From Streptomyces sp. NBC_00457 (GTDB lineage Bacteria; Actinomycetota; Actinomycetes; Streptomycetales; Streptomycetaceae): 64,000 nucleotides of DNA. The stretch covers positions 4,588,001-4,652,000 of the forward strand of contig NZ_CP107905.1 in assembly GCF_036014015.1 (NCBI RefSeq). The letters run 5' to 3'. A program made the position numbers and the translations under genes. The notes below the pieces were generated by a model. It was given only the letters and a program-made list of their open reading frames with translations. It was not told where the DNA came from and searched no databases. Shown in pieces: positions 37,429-49,300 of this stretch; position 1 is the stretch's first letter; every line of letters starts with the position of its first letter.

Positions 37429-38084
37429 CAGACCTCGCTCCCTTCGGTGTCATTGGCCTTCGGGCCGGACACGAAGGACTCGAAGGCGGCCTGGGTGAAG
37501 ACCACGTCGTCCGAGACGAGAACGTCGTACGTGTTCAGCTGGCCCGGCTCCAGGATGTGGACCTGGGGCAGGTTGCGGGCGGACAGCCACGCGGCCTCGT
37601 CGGCACGGTCGATGACGAGCAGCAGGTTCTTGCGCTCGCTGATCTTGCCGAAGAGCGTCTTCGCGGCCTTCGTCGACGGGCTCTCGCCCTCGATGACGCC
37701 GGAGACGACGTGGATGCGGTTGTTGCGGGCCCGGTCGGTGAGGGCGTGGCGCAGGGCCGCGGCCTTCATCTTCTTCGGGGTCCGCTGCGAGTAGTCACGC
37801 GGCTGCGGGCCGTGGACGACGCCACCGCCGGCGAACTGCGGCGCACGCGTCGAACCCTGACGGGCGCGACCGGTGCCCTTCTGGCGGTACGGCTTGCGGC
37901 CACCACCACGGACTTCACCGCGGCGCTTGGTCTTGTGGGTGCCCTGGCGGGCAGCTGCCAGCTGCGCGACGACGACCTGGTGAAGCAGCGGAACGCTGAT
38001 CTTCTCCACGTCGAAGATCTCCGCGGGGAGCTCGACGCTTCCGGCCTTCTCGCCGGCGGGCGAAAGGATGTCAACAGTGCTCAT
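37428..38084 (-). CDS. rplD: 50S ribosomal protein L4
   Basis: 218 residues. [20 protein letters not shown] is the tunnel loop. L4 is the autogenous regulator of the S10 operon in E. coli; whether it acts on the leader here is unknown. Confidence 0.97.
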   Translation of the reverse strand: MSTVDILSPAGEKAGSVELPAEIFDVEKISVPLLHQVVVAQLAAARQGTHKTKRRGEVRGGGRKPYRQKGTGRARQGSTRAPQFAGGGVVHGPQPRDYSQRTPKKMKAAALRHALTDRARNNRIHVVSGVIEGESPSTKAAKTLFGKISERKNLLLVIDRADEAAWLSARNLPQVHILEPGQLNTYDVLVSDDVVFTQAAFESFVSGPKANDTEGSEV

Positions 38085-38092
38085 CGGTTACC

Positions 38093-38737
38093 TCAGGCCC
38101 CCTTGGCCGCGGTGCGGACCAGGACGAGGCCGCCGTTCGGACCGGGAACCGCGCCCTTGATGAGCAGCAGACCCTTCTCCGCGTCAACGGCGTGGACGGT
38201 CAGGTTCTGGGTGGTGACGCGCTCGTTGCCCATACGACCCGCCATGCGGAGGCCCTTGAACACACGGCCCGGGGTGGCGCAGCCACCGATGGAACCGGGA
38301 GAGCGGTGCTTGCGCTGGGTGCCGTGTCCGGCGCCGAGGCCCTTGAAGTTGTGACGCTTCATGACACCGGCGAAGCCCTTGCCCTTGCTCTTGCCGGTCA
38401 CGTCGACCTTGATCCCGGCCTCGAACACCTCGGCGGTGATCTCCTGGCCGAGGGTGTACTCGCTGGCGTCAGCGGTACGGATCTCGACGAGGTGGCGACG
38501 GGGGGTGACGTCGGCCTTGGCGAAGTGGCCCTTGAGGGGCTTGTTCACCTTGCGCGGGTCGATCTCGCCGAAGGCGATCTGGACCGACTCGTAGCCGTCA
38601 CTGTCATTCGTACGGACCTGGGTCACGACGTTCGGGCCGGCCTTGACGACGGTGACCGGAACAACACGGTTGTTCTCGTCCCACACCTGCGTCATGCCGA
38701 GCTTCTCGCCCAGGATGCCCTTGATCTGCTTGGTCAT
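38093..38737 (-). CDS. rplC: 50S ribosomal protein L3
   Basis: 214 residues. [14 protein letters not shown] near the start, and the [19 protein letters not shown] loop that reaches the peptidyl transferase centre. It lies 17 bp after rpsJ. Confidence 0.97.
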   Translation of the reverse strand: MTKQIKGILGEKLGMTQVWDENNRVVPVTVVKAGPNVVTQVRTNDSDGYESVQIAFGEIDPRKVNKPLKGHFAKADVTPRRHLVEIRTADASEYTLGQEITAEVFEAGIKVDVTGKSKGKGFAGVMKRHNFKGLGAGHGTQRKHRSPGSIGGCATPGRVFKGLRMAGRMGNERVTTQNLTVHAVDAEKGLLLIKGAVPGPNGGLVLVRTAAKGA

Positions 38738-38754
38738 TCTCAGCTCACCGACCC

Positions 38755-39063
38755 TCAGAGCTTGATCTCGATGTCGACACCGGCCGGGAGGTCGAGTCGC
38801 ATCAGAGAGTCAACGGTCTTGGGGGTGGGGTCGAGGATGTCGATCAGGCGCTTGTGGGTACGCATCTCGAAGTGCTCGCGCGAGTCCTTGTACTTGTGCG
38901 GCGACTTGATGACGCAGTACACGTTCTTCTCAGTGGGCAGCGGCACCGGGCCCGCGACCGACGCACCAGTACGCGTCACCGTCTCGACGATCTTCTTCGC
39001 CGAGGAGTCGATGACCTCGTGGTCGTAGGCCTTGAGCCGGATGCGGATCTTCTGTCCCGCCAT
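38755..39063 (-). CDS. rpsJ: 30S ribosomal protein S10
   Basis: 102 residues, [19 protein letters not shown]. It also serves as NusE in antitermination, with NusG encoded at 59.1 kb. ATG 39063 fits the universal start. First gene of the S10 cluster with a long untranslated leader upstream. Confidence 0.97.
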   Translation of the reverse strand: MAGQKIRIRLKAYDHEVIDSSAKKIVETVTRTGASVAGPVPLPTEKNVYCVIKSPHKYKDSREHFEMRTHKRLIDILDPTPKTVDSLMRLDLPAGVDIEIKL

Positions 39064-39126
39064 GGCTACTAGTAGTCCTGTCTCTCGTTTAACGCTCTGG
39101 AACCCGGTGTTCCGAACACTCCACCT

Positions 39127-39151
39127 CCGACCCACGCGGTCGGGCGTGTCG
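39127..39151 (-). promoter_or_regulatory. Shared leader element, rpsJ copy
   Basis: 24 of 25 bases match 45354-45378 in the rpsL leader. On the transcript it forms a CCGACC/GGTCGG hairpin with a short GCGTG loop, preceded by CGACACGC. Confidence 0.75.
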
Positions 39152-39427
39152 CACTCTCACTGACACAGATGTCCCATCTCTGGAACTTCCCTGCTGGAAA
39201 GCACGGCCGGGGGTGAAGACCCACCGGGTGCCTGGCCGGTGCCGCACTGACACTTCCCGAAAGATTCCCGTACGTCCGCCCCAGCGCTGCCATGAGGCAG
39301 TTAGGGCGACGAGTACTGTGGGACTCGCTTCCGGTCCTCCCGGCGGGAGGCGCGCAGCATCAACACTCGACCGAGCAACTCGGACAGTCTGCCATATGGG
39401 GCAGGTCGCTGGCCAATCGAGCCGGAG

Positions 39428-39455
39428 ACAATACCCCGAGCGTGACGCAGGTCAA
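39428..39455 (-). promoter_or_regulatory. Candidate rpsJ promoter
   Basis: Minus-strand TTGACC (39450-39455) and TATTGT (39428-39433) with a 16-nt spacer, about 365 bp before rpsJ. It shares the TTGACC box with the rplM and rpsL candidates. Confidence 0.5.
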
Positions 39456-39479
39456 ACACAGGGCGGCAGATCCGAGGCC

Positions 39480-40658
39480 TCAGGCCGCGCGCTGGAAGCC
39501 CCGCAGCCGTACGAAGGACGAGTCCAGCCCCTTCTTCAGGGCCCGTGCCGCCGGACGTTCCACGAGCCGGTGCACGAGCCAGCTGAGCACCATGAAGCCG
39601 GCGATGAGGGAGGCGACCAGCAGGCGCGGGTCCATCGTGTCGTGCAGGCGGCTGATGAGGACCGTACCGGCGACGTAGTGCACGAGGTAGAGCGGATAGG
39701 TCAGACAGCCCGCCGTCACCAGCCACTTCCACTGGATGCGGTCGGTGTAGCCGAGGGCGATGGCGACCATGAACAGCATGAAGGCGGTGAAGATGACCAC
39801 CGCGCCGCGCCAGCTGCTGACGCCCTCGTGCCCGACCCGCTCCCCCAGCTCCAACTGACCCATGAGCCAGGCCATCGCGAGGATGCCCCACAGGAGCAGG
39901 TCCTGGCCGAAGCGGTGCATGAGGTAGAGGGCGAGGCCGGCGATGAAGTACCACGCGGCGCTCGGGTCGGCGACCAGCACCATGAGCGGGAACTTGGAGA
40001 TGGGGGCGAGCATCGCGGCCGCGCCCCAGACGCAGCAGAAGATGATGACCCGGCGGTAGGTCAGGCCCATGGCGACGACGATGAGGAACAGCAGATAGAA
40101 CCGCAGCTCCGACCAGAGCGTCCAGTACACGCCGTCGACGTGCGGCACGCCCGAACCCGCTTGCAGCATCGTCAGGTTGAAGAGCACCTTCCGCATCGAC
40201 AGCCGCTCCCACACCCCGGGCATGAGCACCAGCACGGCGGTCGTGAAGAAGACCGCGAACCAGTAGGCCGGGTAGAGGCGGATCACCCGCGACACGAAGA
40301 AGTCCTTGGGCGTACGGCCCCAGCAGGACATGCAGATCACGAAGCCGCTGATCACGAAGAAGATCTCGACGCCGATCCAGCCGAAGGACGAGACACGGAA
40401 CACCGTCGGCATGATCTCCGACACGGGGCGGTCCCAGATCACGTTGCCCGGCCGGTTGACCCGGCTCGTGCCGACGAAGTGGTGCAGGACCACCATCAGG
40501 GCGGCGAGGAGGCGGATGCCGTCGAGGACGTAGAGCCTGGGGCGCTGCCGTGCGACGCGGGTGGGCCGGTCCGGGCGTGGCGCGGGGGTCAGTTGTGGTG
40601 GACGCTCGGCCACCACGGCCGGCATCGGTACCGACAAGCGGCTGCGCACACCCTGCAT
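39480..40658 (-). CDS. Acyltransferase-3 family membrane protein
   Basis: 392 residues with a cytosolic Pro/Arg-rich N-terminus and about ten helices. Family motifs are the His of LMVVLHHFVG, FFVISGFVICM and RLYPAYW. Members transfer acetyl or other acyl groups to sugars or lipids at the membrane; substrate unknown. ATG 40658 is chosen as the longest plausible start with AAGG upstream; ATG 40625 is an alternative. It stands alone between tuf and rpsJ, on the same strand, and lacks the SGNH domain of the paralogue at 19503. Confidence 0.85.
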   Translation of the reverse strand: MQGVRSRLSVPMPAVVAERPPQLTPAPRPDRPTRVARQRPRLYVLDGIRLLAALMVVLHHFVGTSRVNRPGNVIWDRPVSEIMPTVFRVSSFGWIGVEIFFVISGFVICMSCWGRTPKDFFVSRVIRLYPAYWFAVFFTTAVLVLMPGVWERLSMRKVLFNLTMLQAGSGVPHVDGVYWTLWSELRFYLLFLIVVAMGLTYRRVIIFCCVWGAAAMLAPISKFPLMVLVADPSAAWYFIAGLALYLMHRFGQDLLLWGILAMAWLMGQLELGERVGHEGVSSWRGAVVIFTAFMLFMVAIALGYTDRIQWKWLVTAGCLTYPLYLVHYVAGTVLISRLHDTMDPRLLVASLIAGFMVLSWLVHRLVERPAARALKKGLDSSFVRLRGFQRAA

Positions 40659-40885
40659 CAAGAGACCTTGCCATCCTCGGTAGTTGGGGCCCGACGGCCA
40701 CGGACGACCGTTCACGCTACGGCTGTACGTTCCGCCCCACCGGGACAGAAAAGAACATTCCTCGCGCGGGCGTTTCGAAATTGCCGGAACTCTCGCCAAT
40801 CCGCCGCACAACGTTCGACCAGGTTTCACCTGGCCTCAGCACAACCATCGGAATTGTTCGAACAGAGCGCATGGAGCGCATAGCG

Positions 40886-40921
40886 AAAGGGCCCGCACGA
40901 CCGAAGTCGTACGGGCCCCTT
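40886..40921 (-). terminator. Terminator after tuf
   Basis: Near-perfect long stem AAGGGCCCGCACGAC with its complement around a CGAA loop (minus-strand UUCG), 21 bp past the tuf stop. Confidence 0.8.
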
Positions 40922-40941
40922 CAGGGATCTACCGGGTCAGG

Positions 40942-42135
<1,194 letters not shown>

Positions 42136-42212
42136 TGGGGTCCTCCTGTGGAGTGGTTCTGAACGCCTTGCTTCATCGGCGCCAGGTGATCTTTGCTGGA
42201 AAGCCCGGGCCC

Positions 42213-42247
42213 GGGGCATTCCCACCATGATTGTGGCGGAATGCCCC
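42213..42247 (-). terminator. Hairpin between fusA and tuf
   Basis: Perfect 10-bp arms GGGGCATTCC and GGAATGCCCC around an imperfect inner stem, 44 bp past the fusA stop. Likely an attenuator that lowers read-through into tuf. Confidence 0.6.
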
Positions 42248-42290
42248 CTGAGGCTCCGGAGTCAAGCCTAAAGCGTGTGAACGGAGTGCG

Positions 42291-44417
42291 TTACTCGCCC
42301 TTGGCCTTCGCGATGATCTCCTCGGCGACGTTCCGCGGAACCTCGGCGTAGGAGTCGAACTGCATCGAGTAGCTTGCGCGACCCGACGTCTTGCTGCGGA
42401 GGTCTCCGACGTAGCCGAACATCTCCGAGAGGGGCACGAGACCCTTCACGACGCGGGCACCGGCCCGCTCCTCCATGGCCTGGATCTGACCACGGCGGGA
42501 GTTGATGTCGCCGATGACCTCACCCATGTAGTCCTCGGGCGTGGTGACCTCGACGGCCATCATCGGCTCGAGCAGCACGGGGCTGGCCTTGCGCGCGGCC
42601 TCCTTGAAGGCCTGCGAACCGGCGATCTTGAACGCGAGCTCGGAGGAGTCGACCTCGTGGTAGGCACCGTCGAGAAGAATGACGCGGACGCCCGTCATCT
42701 CGTACCCGGCGAGGATGCCGAACTGCATGGCCTCCTGCGCACCGGCGTCGACCGAAGGGATGTACTCCTTCGGGATACGACCACCGGTCACCTTGTTCAC
42801 GAACTCGTAGGAGGCGTCGCCACCCTCGATGGGCTCGATCGCGATCTGCACCTTGGCGAACTGACCGGTACCACCGGTCTGCTTCTTGTGGGTGTAGTCC
42901 ACGCGCTCGACGGCCTTGCGGATCGTCTCACGGTACGCGACCTGCGGCTTACCGACGTTGGCCTCGACCTTGAACTCACGGCGCATACGGTCGACCAGCA
43001 CCTCGAGGTGCAACTCGCCCATACCGCCGATGATGGTCTGGCCGGTCTCCTCGTCCGAGTGGACCTGGAAGGACGGGTCCTCCTCGGCCAGGCGCTGGAT
43101 CGCGACGCCCAGCTTCTCCTGGTCGCCCTTCGACTTGGGCTCGATGGCGACCTGGATGACCGGCGCCGGGAAGTCCATGGACTCCAGGATCACCGGGTTC
43201 TTGTCGTCGGCCAGCGTCTCACCGGTGGTGGTCTGCTTCAGGCCCATGACGGCGACGATGTCACCGGCGCCCACCGACTCGATCTCCTCACGCTTGTTCG
43301 CGTGCATGCGGTAGATCTTGCCGATGCGCTCCTTCCTGCCCTTGACGGAGTTCAGCACGGCGGTGCCGGACTCCAGGCGGCCCGAGTAGACCCGGACGAA
43401 GGTGAGCTTGCCGAGGTGCGGGTCGCTCATGATCTTGAACGCCAGCGCCGACAGCGGCTCGTCGTCCGACGGCTTGCGCCGGATGACCAGCTCCGGGTCC
43501 TTGACGTCATGGCCCTCGATGGCCTCGACGTCGAGCGGGGAGGGGAGGTAGCGCACGACCGCGTCGAGCAGGGGCTGAACGCCCTTGTTCTTGAACGCGG
43601 TACCGCAGAACACCGGGGTGACCGTGGTGTCGCTGGACTTGCCGGACGCGATGGTGATGCGACGGATCGCGGCGTACAGCTGCTCCGCGGAAGGCTCCTC
43701 GCCCTCCAGGTACAGCTCCATGATCTCTTCGTCGTTCTCGGCCACGGCCTCCAGCAGCTTGCCGCGGTACTCCTCGGCAGCCTCGGTGTGCGTGTCCGGG
43801 ATGTCGACGACGTCGTACATCTCGCCCTTGGTGGCCTCGGCGGACCACACGAACGCCTTCATGGTGACCAGGTCGACGACGCCCTTGAAGTCGGCCTCGG
43901 CACCGATCGGGAGCTGCATGACGATCGGCTGCGCGCCCAGACGGTCCGAGATCATGTCCACGCAGCGGTGGAACTCGGCGCCCGTACGGTCGAGCTTGTT
44001 CACGAAGCAGATGCGCGGAACGCCGTAGCGGTCCGCCTGACGCCACACCGTCTCGGACTGGGGCTCAACGCCGGCGACGCCGTCGAACACCGTCACCGCG
44101 CCGTCGAGCACACGCAGCGAACGCTCCACCTCGACGGTGAAGTCCACGTGGCCCGGGGTGTCGATGATGTTGATGGTGTGGTCGACGTCTTCCAGCGGCC
44201 AGTGACAGGTGGTGGCAGCAGAGGTGATCGTGATGCCACGCTCCTGCTCCTGCTCCATCCAGTCCATGGTGGCAGCGCCGTCGTGGACCTCACCGATCTT
44301 GTACGAAACGCCGGTGTAGAACAGGATCCGCTCGGTGGTGGTCGTCTTGCCCGCGTCGATGTGGGCCATGATGCCGATATTGCGCACCTTGGCCAGGTCA
44401 AGCGAAGTGGTAGCCAT
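42291..44417 (-). CDS. fusA: Elongation factor G
   Basis: 708-residue translocase GTPase. AHIDAGKT (18-25), DTPGHVDF and NKLDRTGA form the G domain, followed by domains II to V ending KAKGE. No fusidic acid resistance change was assessed. It lies 41 bp after rpsG in the str operon. Confidence 0.97.
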   Translation of the reverse strand: MATTSLDLAKVRNIGIMAHIDAGKTTTTERILFYTGVSYKIGEVHDGAATMDWMEQEQERGITITSAATTCHWPLEDVDHTINIIDTPGHVDFTVEVERSLRVLDGAVTVFDGVAGVEPQSETVWRQADRYGVPRICFVNKLDRTGAEFHRCVDMISDRLGAQPIVMQLPIGAEADFKGVVDLVTMKAFVWSAEATKGEMYDVVDIPDTHTEAAEEYRGKLLEAVAENDEEIMELYLEGEEPSAEQLYAAIRRITIASGKSSDTTVTPVFCGTAFKNKGVQPLLDAVVRYLPSPLDVEAIEGHDVKDPELVIRRKPSDDEPLSALAFKIMSDPHLGKLTFVRVYSGRLESGTAVLNSVKGRKERIGKIYRMHANKREEIESVGAGDIVAVMGLKQTTTGETLADDKNPVILESMDFPAPVIQVAIEPKSKGDQEKLGVAIQRLAEEDPSFQVHSDEETGQTIIGGMGELHLEVLVDRMRREFKVEANVGKPQVAYRETIRKAVERVDYTHKKQTGGTGQFAKVQIAIEPIEGGDASYEFVNKVTGGRIPKEYIPSVDAGAQEAMQFGILAGYEMTGVRVILLDGAYHEVDSSELAFKIAGSQAFKEAARKASPVLLEPMMAVEVTTPEDYMGEVIGDINSRRGQIQAMEERAGARVVKGLVPLSEMFGYVGDLRSKTSGRASYSMQFDSYAEVPRNVAEEIIAKAKGE

Positions 44418-44458
44418 AAGGCTTTCGTCTTCTCTCGGTTCTCTCGATGGGGTAGCGA

Positions 44459-44929
44459 CTACCAGCGGTAGTGCGCGAAGGCCTTGTTGGACTCGGCCAT
44501 CTTGTGCGTGTCCTCGCGCTTCTTGACGGCCGCACCAAGGCCGTTCGAAGCGTCGAGAAGCTCGTTGAGCAGACGCTCGGTCATGGTCTTCTCGCGACGG
44601 GCGCGGGAGTAACCGACCAGCCAGCGCAGCGCCAGGGTGTTGGCACGACCGGGCTTGACCTCGATCGGAACCTGGTAGGTGGCGCCACCGACACGGCGGG
44701 ACTTGACCTCGAGGGTCGGCTTGATGTTCTCCAGCGCGCGCTTCAGCGTGATGATCGGGTCGTTGCCCGTCTTCTCACGCAGACCCTCCATGGCGCCGTA
44801 CACGATGCGCTCGGCGGTGGAGCGCTTGCCGTTCAGCAGCACCTTGTTGATGAGGGAGGTCACCAGAGGAGAACCGTAGACCGGGTCGATGATGACCGGG
44901 CGCTTCGGGGCGGGGCCCTTACGAGGCAT
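44459..44929 (-). CDS. rpsG: 30S ribosomal protein S7
   Basis: Head assembly protein, 156 residues, [19 protein letters not shown] with the C-terminal [15 protein letters not shown]. In E. coli S7 represses the str operon. It lies 2 bp after rpsL. Confidence 0.97.
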   Translation of the reverse strand: MPRKGPAPKRPVIIDPVYGSPLVTSLINKVLLNGKRSTAERIVYGAMEGLREKTGNDPIITLKRALENIKPTLEVKSRRVGGATYQVPIEVKPGRANTLALRWLVGYSRARREKTMTERLLNELLDASNGLGAAVKKREDTHKMAESNKAFAHYRW

Positions 44930-44931
44930 TC

Positions 44932-45303
44932 TTACTTCTCCTTCTTGGCGCCGTAGCGGCTGCGGGCCTGCTTGCGGTTCTTGACACCCTGGGTGTCGAG
45001 GGAGCCACGGATGATCTTGTAGCGAACACCCGGCAGGTCCTTCACACGGCCGCCACGCACGAGCACGATGGAGTGCTCCTGCAGGTTGTGTCCCTCACCC
45101 GGAATGTAAGCGGTGACTTCGATCCCGCTGGTCAGACGCACACGCGCGACCTTACGCAGGGCCGAGTTCGGCTTCTTCGGGGTGGTCGTGAACACACGCG
45201 TGCAGACGCCGCGGCGCTGAGGGGAACCCTCGAGTGCGGGCGTCTTGTTCTTCTCGACCTTGTCCTGCCGGCCCTTCCGGACCAGCTGCTGGATCGTAGG
45301 CAC
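44932..45303 (-). CDS. rpsL: 30S ribosomal protein S12
   Basis: Decoding-centre protein, 123 residues. GTG 45303 gives [12 protein letters not shown]. Lys43 (TTPKKPNS) and Lys88 (GGRVKDLPG) are wild type, so streptomycin resistance from S12 is not predicted. First gene of the str operon. Confidence 0.97.
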   Translation of the reverse strand: MPTIQQLVRKGRQDKVEKNKTPALEGSPQRRGVCTRVFTTTPKKPNSALRKVARVRLTSGIEVTAYIPGEGHNLQEHSIVLVRGGRVKDLPGVRYKIIRGSLDTQGVKNRKQARSRYGAKKEK

Positions 45304-45353
45304 TACTTCTCCGGTTTCTGTGTGCCGAATGGTGAAGCTAACCTGGAACGTCG

Positions 45354-45378
45354 CCGACCCACGCGGTCGGGTGTGTCG
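45354..45378 (-). promoter_or_regulatory. Shared leader element, rpsL copy
   Basis: Matches 39127-39151 at 24 of 25 positions and can fold as a CCGACC/GGTCGG hairpin on the transcript, about 50 nt before the rpsL start. Confidence 0.75.
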
Positions 45379-45496
45379 AACCCGCAGACTCCCGCCGCCA
45401 GGCAGAAAGAGGCGCAGATTACGGTGGCCGCTCTCGGACCCCAGTGCGGTTGAAGGCACGCACGAGAGCCAGGGCACACCCCAGGCACAAGGTCTG

Positions 45497-45525
45497 AGCG
45501 TACCTACCTCATTCGCTGCGGTCAA
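45497..45525 (-). promoter_or_regulatory. Candidate rpsL promoter
   Basis: Minus-strand TTGACC (45520-45525) and TACGCT (45497-45502) separated by exactly 17 nt. The -10 is identical to that proposed before rplJ. Confidence 0.6.
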
Positions 45526-45611
45526 AACAAATGGGCCTCGGCCGGATCGCGGCACGGAGCATGTCAAGCCCCTGTGCGGCTGATGATCTTCGAATCGACG
45601 ATCCGAGCGCG

Positions 45612-46208
45612 TCACGCGGACGCTGCGGCTGCCACGATCATCGCGGCCAGCATGATCGCCCAGCCCACCGTTGACAGCCAGCCGATCACCAGCCCCGTGA
45701 GCGCGAGCGCATCGCCCGCCTCCCCGGTCCGGCGGATCTCGGCGCGGGCGGCGTGGCCCAGGACCACCGCGGGGACGCCGGTCAGCCCGAACGTCAGCAG
45801 GCACAGCGCACCGCACACCGCGGAACCGACCGCCTTGCCGTTCGTCTGCGGCCGGGCCGGCAGAAAGGTCCCCGGCACGTGCGTGACGGGCGCAGGGTGC
45901 GGTACGGGCCCCTGCGGCAGGTCGGCGACCAGCAGCGCCAGCTCACCCACCGTACGGGCCGCGTAGGCCCGCCCGACCCGCTTCTCGAACTCCCCCTGCT
46001 CCAGCCGCCCCTCGCCGAACCCCGCTCTGAGCACGTCCACGGCACGCTCACGGTCGGCGTGCGAGGCGAGCATGGACGGGCTGCCCTGGCCGGCCCATGG
46101 CTGCGGGACACCGCCCCCCTGCCACCGCTGCGGGGCAGGACTCCCGCTTCCCTGCCACGACTGCGGCGTGCCGTTGCCCTGCCACGGCTGCCACGACGGA
46201 TGCGTCAT
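45612..46208 (-). CDS. DUF1707/DUF4190-type membrane protein
   Basis: 198 residues. A Gln/Trp/Gly/Pro-rich N-terminus (about 1-45) is followed by a DUF1707 module ([21 protein letters not shown], about 49-95) and two C-terminal helices with the DUF4190-like [19 protein letters not shown] between them. Such proteins are common, uncharacterised membrane proteins of Streptomyces. It lies between the rpoC terminator and the rpsL promoter on the same strand. Confidence 0.8.
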   Translation of the reverse strand: MTHPSWQPWQGNGTPQSWQGSGSPAPQRWQGGGVPQPWAGQGSPSMLASHADRERAVDVLRAGFGEGRLEQGEFEKRVGRAYAARTVGELALLVADLPQGPVPHPAPVTHVPGTFLPARPQTNGKAVGSAVCGALCLLTFGLTGVPAVVLGHAARAEIRRTGEAGDALALTGLVIGWLSTVGWAIMLAAMIVAAAASA

Positions 46209-46316
46209 GGAGCACCACCCCCCGTATCGGTCGGAGTGCCTCCATCATGCGCCGAAACCGGCATCTCCGGCACCAGGGACGACCCGGAGAAAACCCGGAG
46301 AGTCCCCTGAGACGCC

Positions 46317-46350
46317 GAAGGGCGGCCACCCCGAGAGGTGACCGCCCTTC
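46317..46350 (-). terminator. Terminator after rpoC
   Basis: GAAGGGCGG plus CACC pairs with the complementary arm around CCGAGA, with one internal mismatch, 26 bp past the rpoC stop. Confidence 0.8.
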
Positions 46351-46375
46351 AGTTCAAGCAACTCAAGCGACTCGC

Positions 46376-49300
46376 TTACTGGTTGTACGGACCGTAGTCG
46401 TAGTCCTCCAGCGGAACGGCCTGGCCGGAGCCCGTGCCGAACGGCGAGTAGTCGATGTCGTCGTAGCCGACGGCCGAGTACATCGCGGCCTTGGCCTCCT
46501 CGGTCGGCTCGACCCGGATGTTGCGGTAGCGGGACAGGCCCGTACCGGCCGGGATGAGCTTACCGATGATGACGTTCTCCTTGAGGCCGATGAGGCTGTC
46601 GGACTTGGCGTTGATCGCCGCGTCCGTCAGGACTCGGGTCGTCTCCTGGAAGGAGGCGGCCGACAGCCAGGATTCCGTCGCCAGCGAGGCCTTGGTGATA
46701 CCCATCAGCTGCGGACGACCGGAGGCCGGGTGACCGCCCTCCTGGACCACACGACGGTTCTCGGTCTCGAACTTCGTGCGCTCGACCAGCTCGCCGGGCA
46801 GCAGCTCGGCGTCGCCGGACTCGATGATCGTCACGCGGCGGAGCATCTGCCGGATGATGATCTCGATGTGCTTGTCGTGGATCGACACACCCTGCGAGTT
46901 GTAGACCTTCTGGACCTCGCCGACCAGGTGGACCTGGACGGCACGCTGGCCCAGAATGCGCAGCACGTCGTGCGGGTTGGTGGCACCCACGGTGAGCTTC
47001 TGGCCCACCTCGACGTGCTCGCCCTCGCTGACCAGGAGCCGGGCACGCTTCGAGATCGGGAACGCCGTCTCGTCGCTGCCGTCGTCCGGGGTGATGACGA
47101 TCTTCTTGGTCTTCTCGGTCTCCTCGATCCGCACGCGGCCCTGGGCCTCGGAGATCGGGGCGACACCCTTCGGGGTACGGGCCTCGAAGAGCTCGACGAC
47201 ACGCGGCAGACCCTGGGTGATGTCGTCACCGGCCACACCACCGGTGTGGAAGGTACGCATCGTCAGCTGGGTGCCGGGCTCACCGATGGACTGGGCGGCG
47301 ATGATGCCGACCGCCTCACCGATGTCGACCAGCTTGCCGGTGGCCAGCGAGCGGCCGTAGCACATGGCGCAGGTGCCGACCTGGGACTCGCAGGTCAGGA
47401 TCGAACGGGTCTTCACCTGCTCGATGCCGTGGTGCACCAGCTGGTCGATGAGCACATCGCCGAGGTCCACGTTGGCCGGCGCGATCACCTTGCCGTCGAC
47501 GACGACGTCCTCGGCGAGCATGCGGGCGTAGACGCTGGTCTCGACGTCATCGGTCTTGCGGAGCGTGCCGTCGGCGCCGCGCTCGGCGATCTTCAGCTTC
47601 AGACCGCGCTCGGTACCGCAGTCCTCCTCGCGGATGATCACGTCCTGCGAGACGTCCACCAGACGACGGGTCAGGTAACCCGAGTCGGCGGTACGCAGGG
47701 CGGTGTCGGCGAGACCCTTACGGGCACCGTGCGTGGAGATGAAGTACTCCAGCACCGACAGACCCTCACGGAACGAGGCCTTGATCGGACGCGGAATCGT
47801 CTCGTTCTTGGCGTTCGACACCAGACCACGCATACCGGCGATCTGACGCATCTGCATCATGTTGCCTCGTGCGCCCGAGTTCACCATCATGAAGATCGGG
47901 TTGGTCTTCGGGAAGTTCTCGTTCATGGCCTCGGCGACCTCGTTGGTCGCCTTGGTCCAGATCGCGATGAGTTCCTGGGTGCGCTCGTCCTTGGTGATCA
48001 GACCGCGCTCGTACTGCTTCTGGACCTTCTCGTCCTGCGCCTCGTAACCCTTGACGATCTCCTTCTTCGCCTCGGGAACGACGACGTCGGAGATGGCCAC
48101 GGTGACGCCGGAACGGGTCGCCCAGTAGAAGCCGGCTGCCTTCAGGTTGTCGAGCGTCGCCGCCACGATGACCTTGGGGTAGCGCTCGGCGAGGTCGTTG
48201 ACGATCTCGGAGAGCTGCTTCTTGCCGACCTCGTAGTCGACGAACGGGTAGTCCTCGGGCAGCAGCTCGTTGAAGAGCGCGCGGCCCAGCGTGGTGTTCA
48301 GCCGGAAGCTGTCACCCTGCTGCCACTCCGGGTCGCCCTCTTCCTGCGTCGGCGGGGTCCAGCCGCGCGGCGGGATGGTGCCCACCGGGAAGCGGATGTC
48401 CACGCGCGACTGCAGCGAGAGCTCGCCGGCGTCGAACGCCATGATCGCCTCGGCCGCCGAGCCGAAGGACCGGCCCTCGCCCTTGACGTCCCGCATCTCG
48501 CCGTCGGTGGTGAGGAAGAACAGACCGAGGACCATGTCCTGGGTCGGCATCGTCACCGGACGGCCGTCGGCGGGCTTGAGGATGTTGTTCGAGGACAGCA
48601 TCAGGATGCGCGCCTCGGCCTGCGCCTCCGCGGACAGCGGAAGGTGTACGGCCATCTGGTCGCCGTCGAAGTCCGCGTTGAACGCGGTGCAGACGAGCGG
48701 GTGGATCTGGATGGCCTTGCCCTCGACCAGCTGCGGCTCGAAGGCCTGGATGCCGAGGCGGTGCAGGGTGGGAGCACGGTTCAGCAGAACCGGGTGCTCG
48801 GCGATGACCTCTTCGAGGACGTCGTACACGACCGTGCGGCCGCGCTCCACCATGCGCTTCGCGCTCTTGATGTTCTGCGCGTGGTTCAGGTCCACCAGGC
48901 GCTTCATCACGAACGGCTTGAAGAGCTCCAGCGCCATCGCCTTCGGCAGACCGCACTGGTGCAGCTTCAGCTGCGGACCGACGACGATCACGGAACGCGC
49001 GGAGTAGTCCACACGCTTACCGAGTAGGTTCTGACGGAAGCGGCCCTGCTTGCCCTTCAGCATGTCGCTGAGGGACTTCAGGGGACGGTTACCGGGACCG
49101 GTCACCGGACGGCCACGACGACCGTTGTCGAAGAGGGCGTCAACAGCCTCCTGAAGCATGCGCTTCTCGTTGTTGACGATGATCTCGGGCGCGCCGAGGT
49201 CGAGGAGCCTCTTCAGACGGTTGTTGCGGTTGATCACACGGCGGTACAGGTCGTTCAGGTCGGAGGTCGCGAAGCGGCCACCGTCCAGCTGCACCATCGG

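Larger units (their letters stand above)
39064..39479 (-). promoter_or_regulatory. S10 operon leader region
   Basis: About 416 bp without a gene. It contains a candidate promoter (39428-39455), a GGAACACCGGGTTCC hairpin near 39100 and a 25-nt element (39127-39151) nearly identical to one in the rpsL leader. It probably carries regulatory RNA for the 11-gene S10 set. Confidence 0.6.
45304..45611 (-). promoter_or_regulatory. str operon leader region
   Basis: 308 bp without a gene, holding a strong promoter candidate (45497-45525) and the leader element shared with rpsJ (45354-45378). The predicted leader is about 190 nt. Confidence 0.6.

Noticed and set aside
44932..45303. Streptomycin resistance in S12
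   Set aside because: Lys43 and Lys88 are both wild type.
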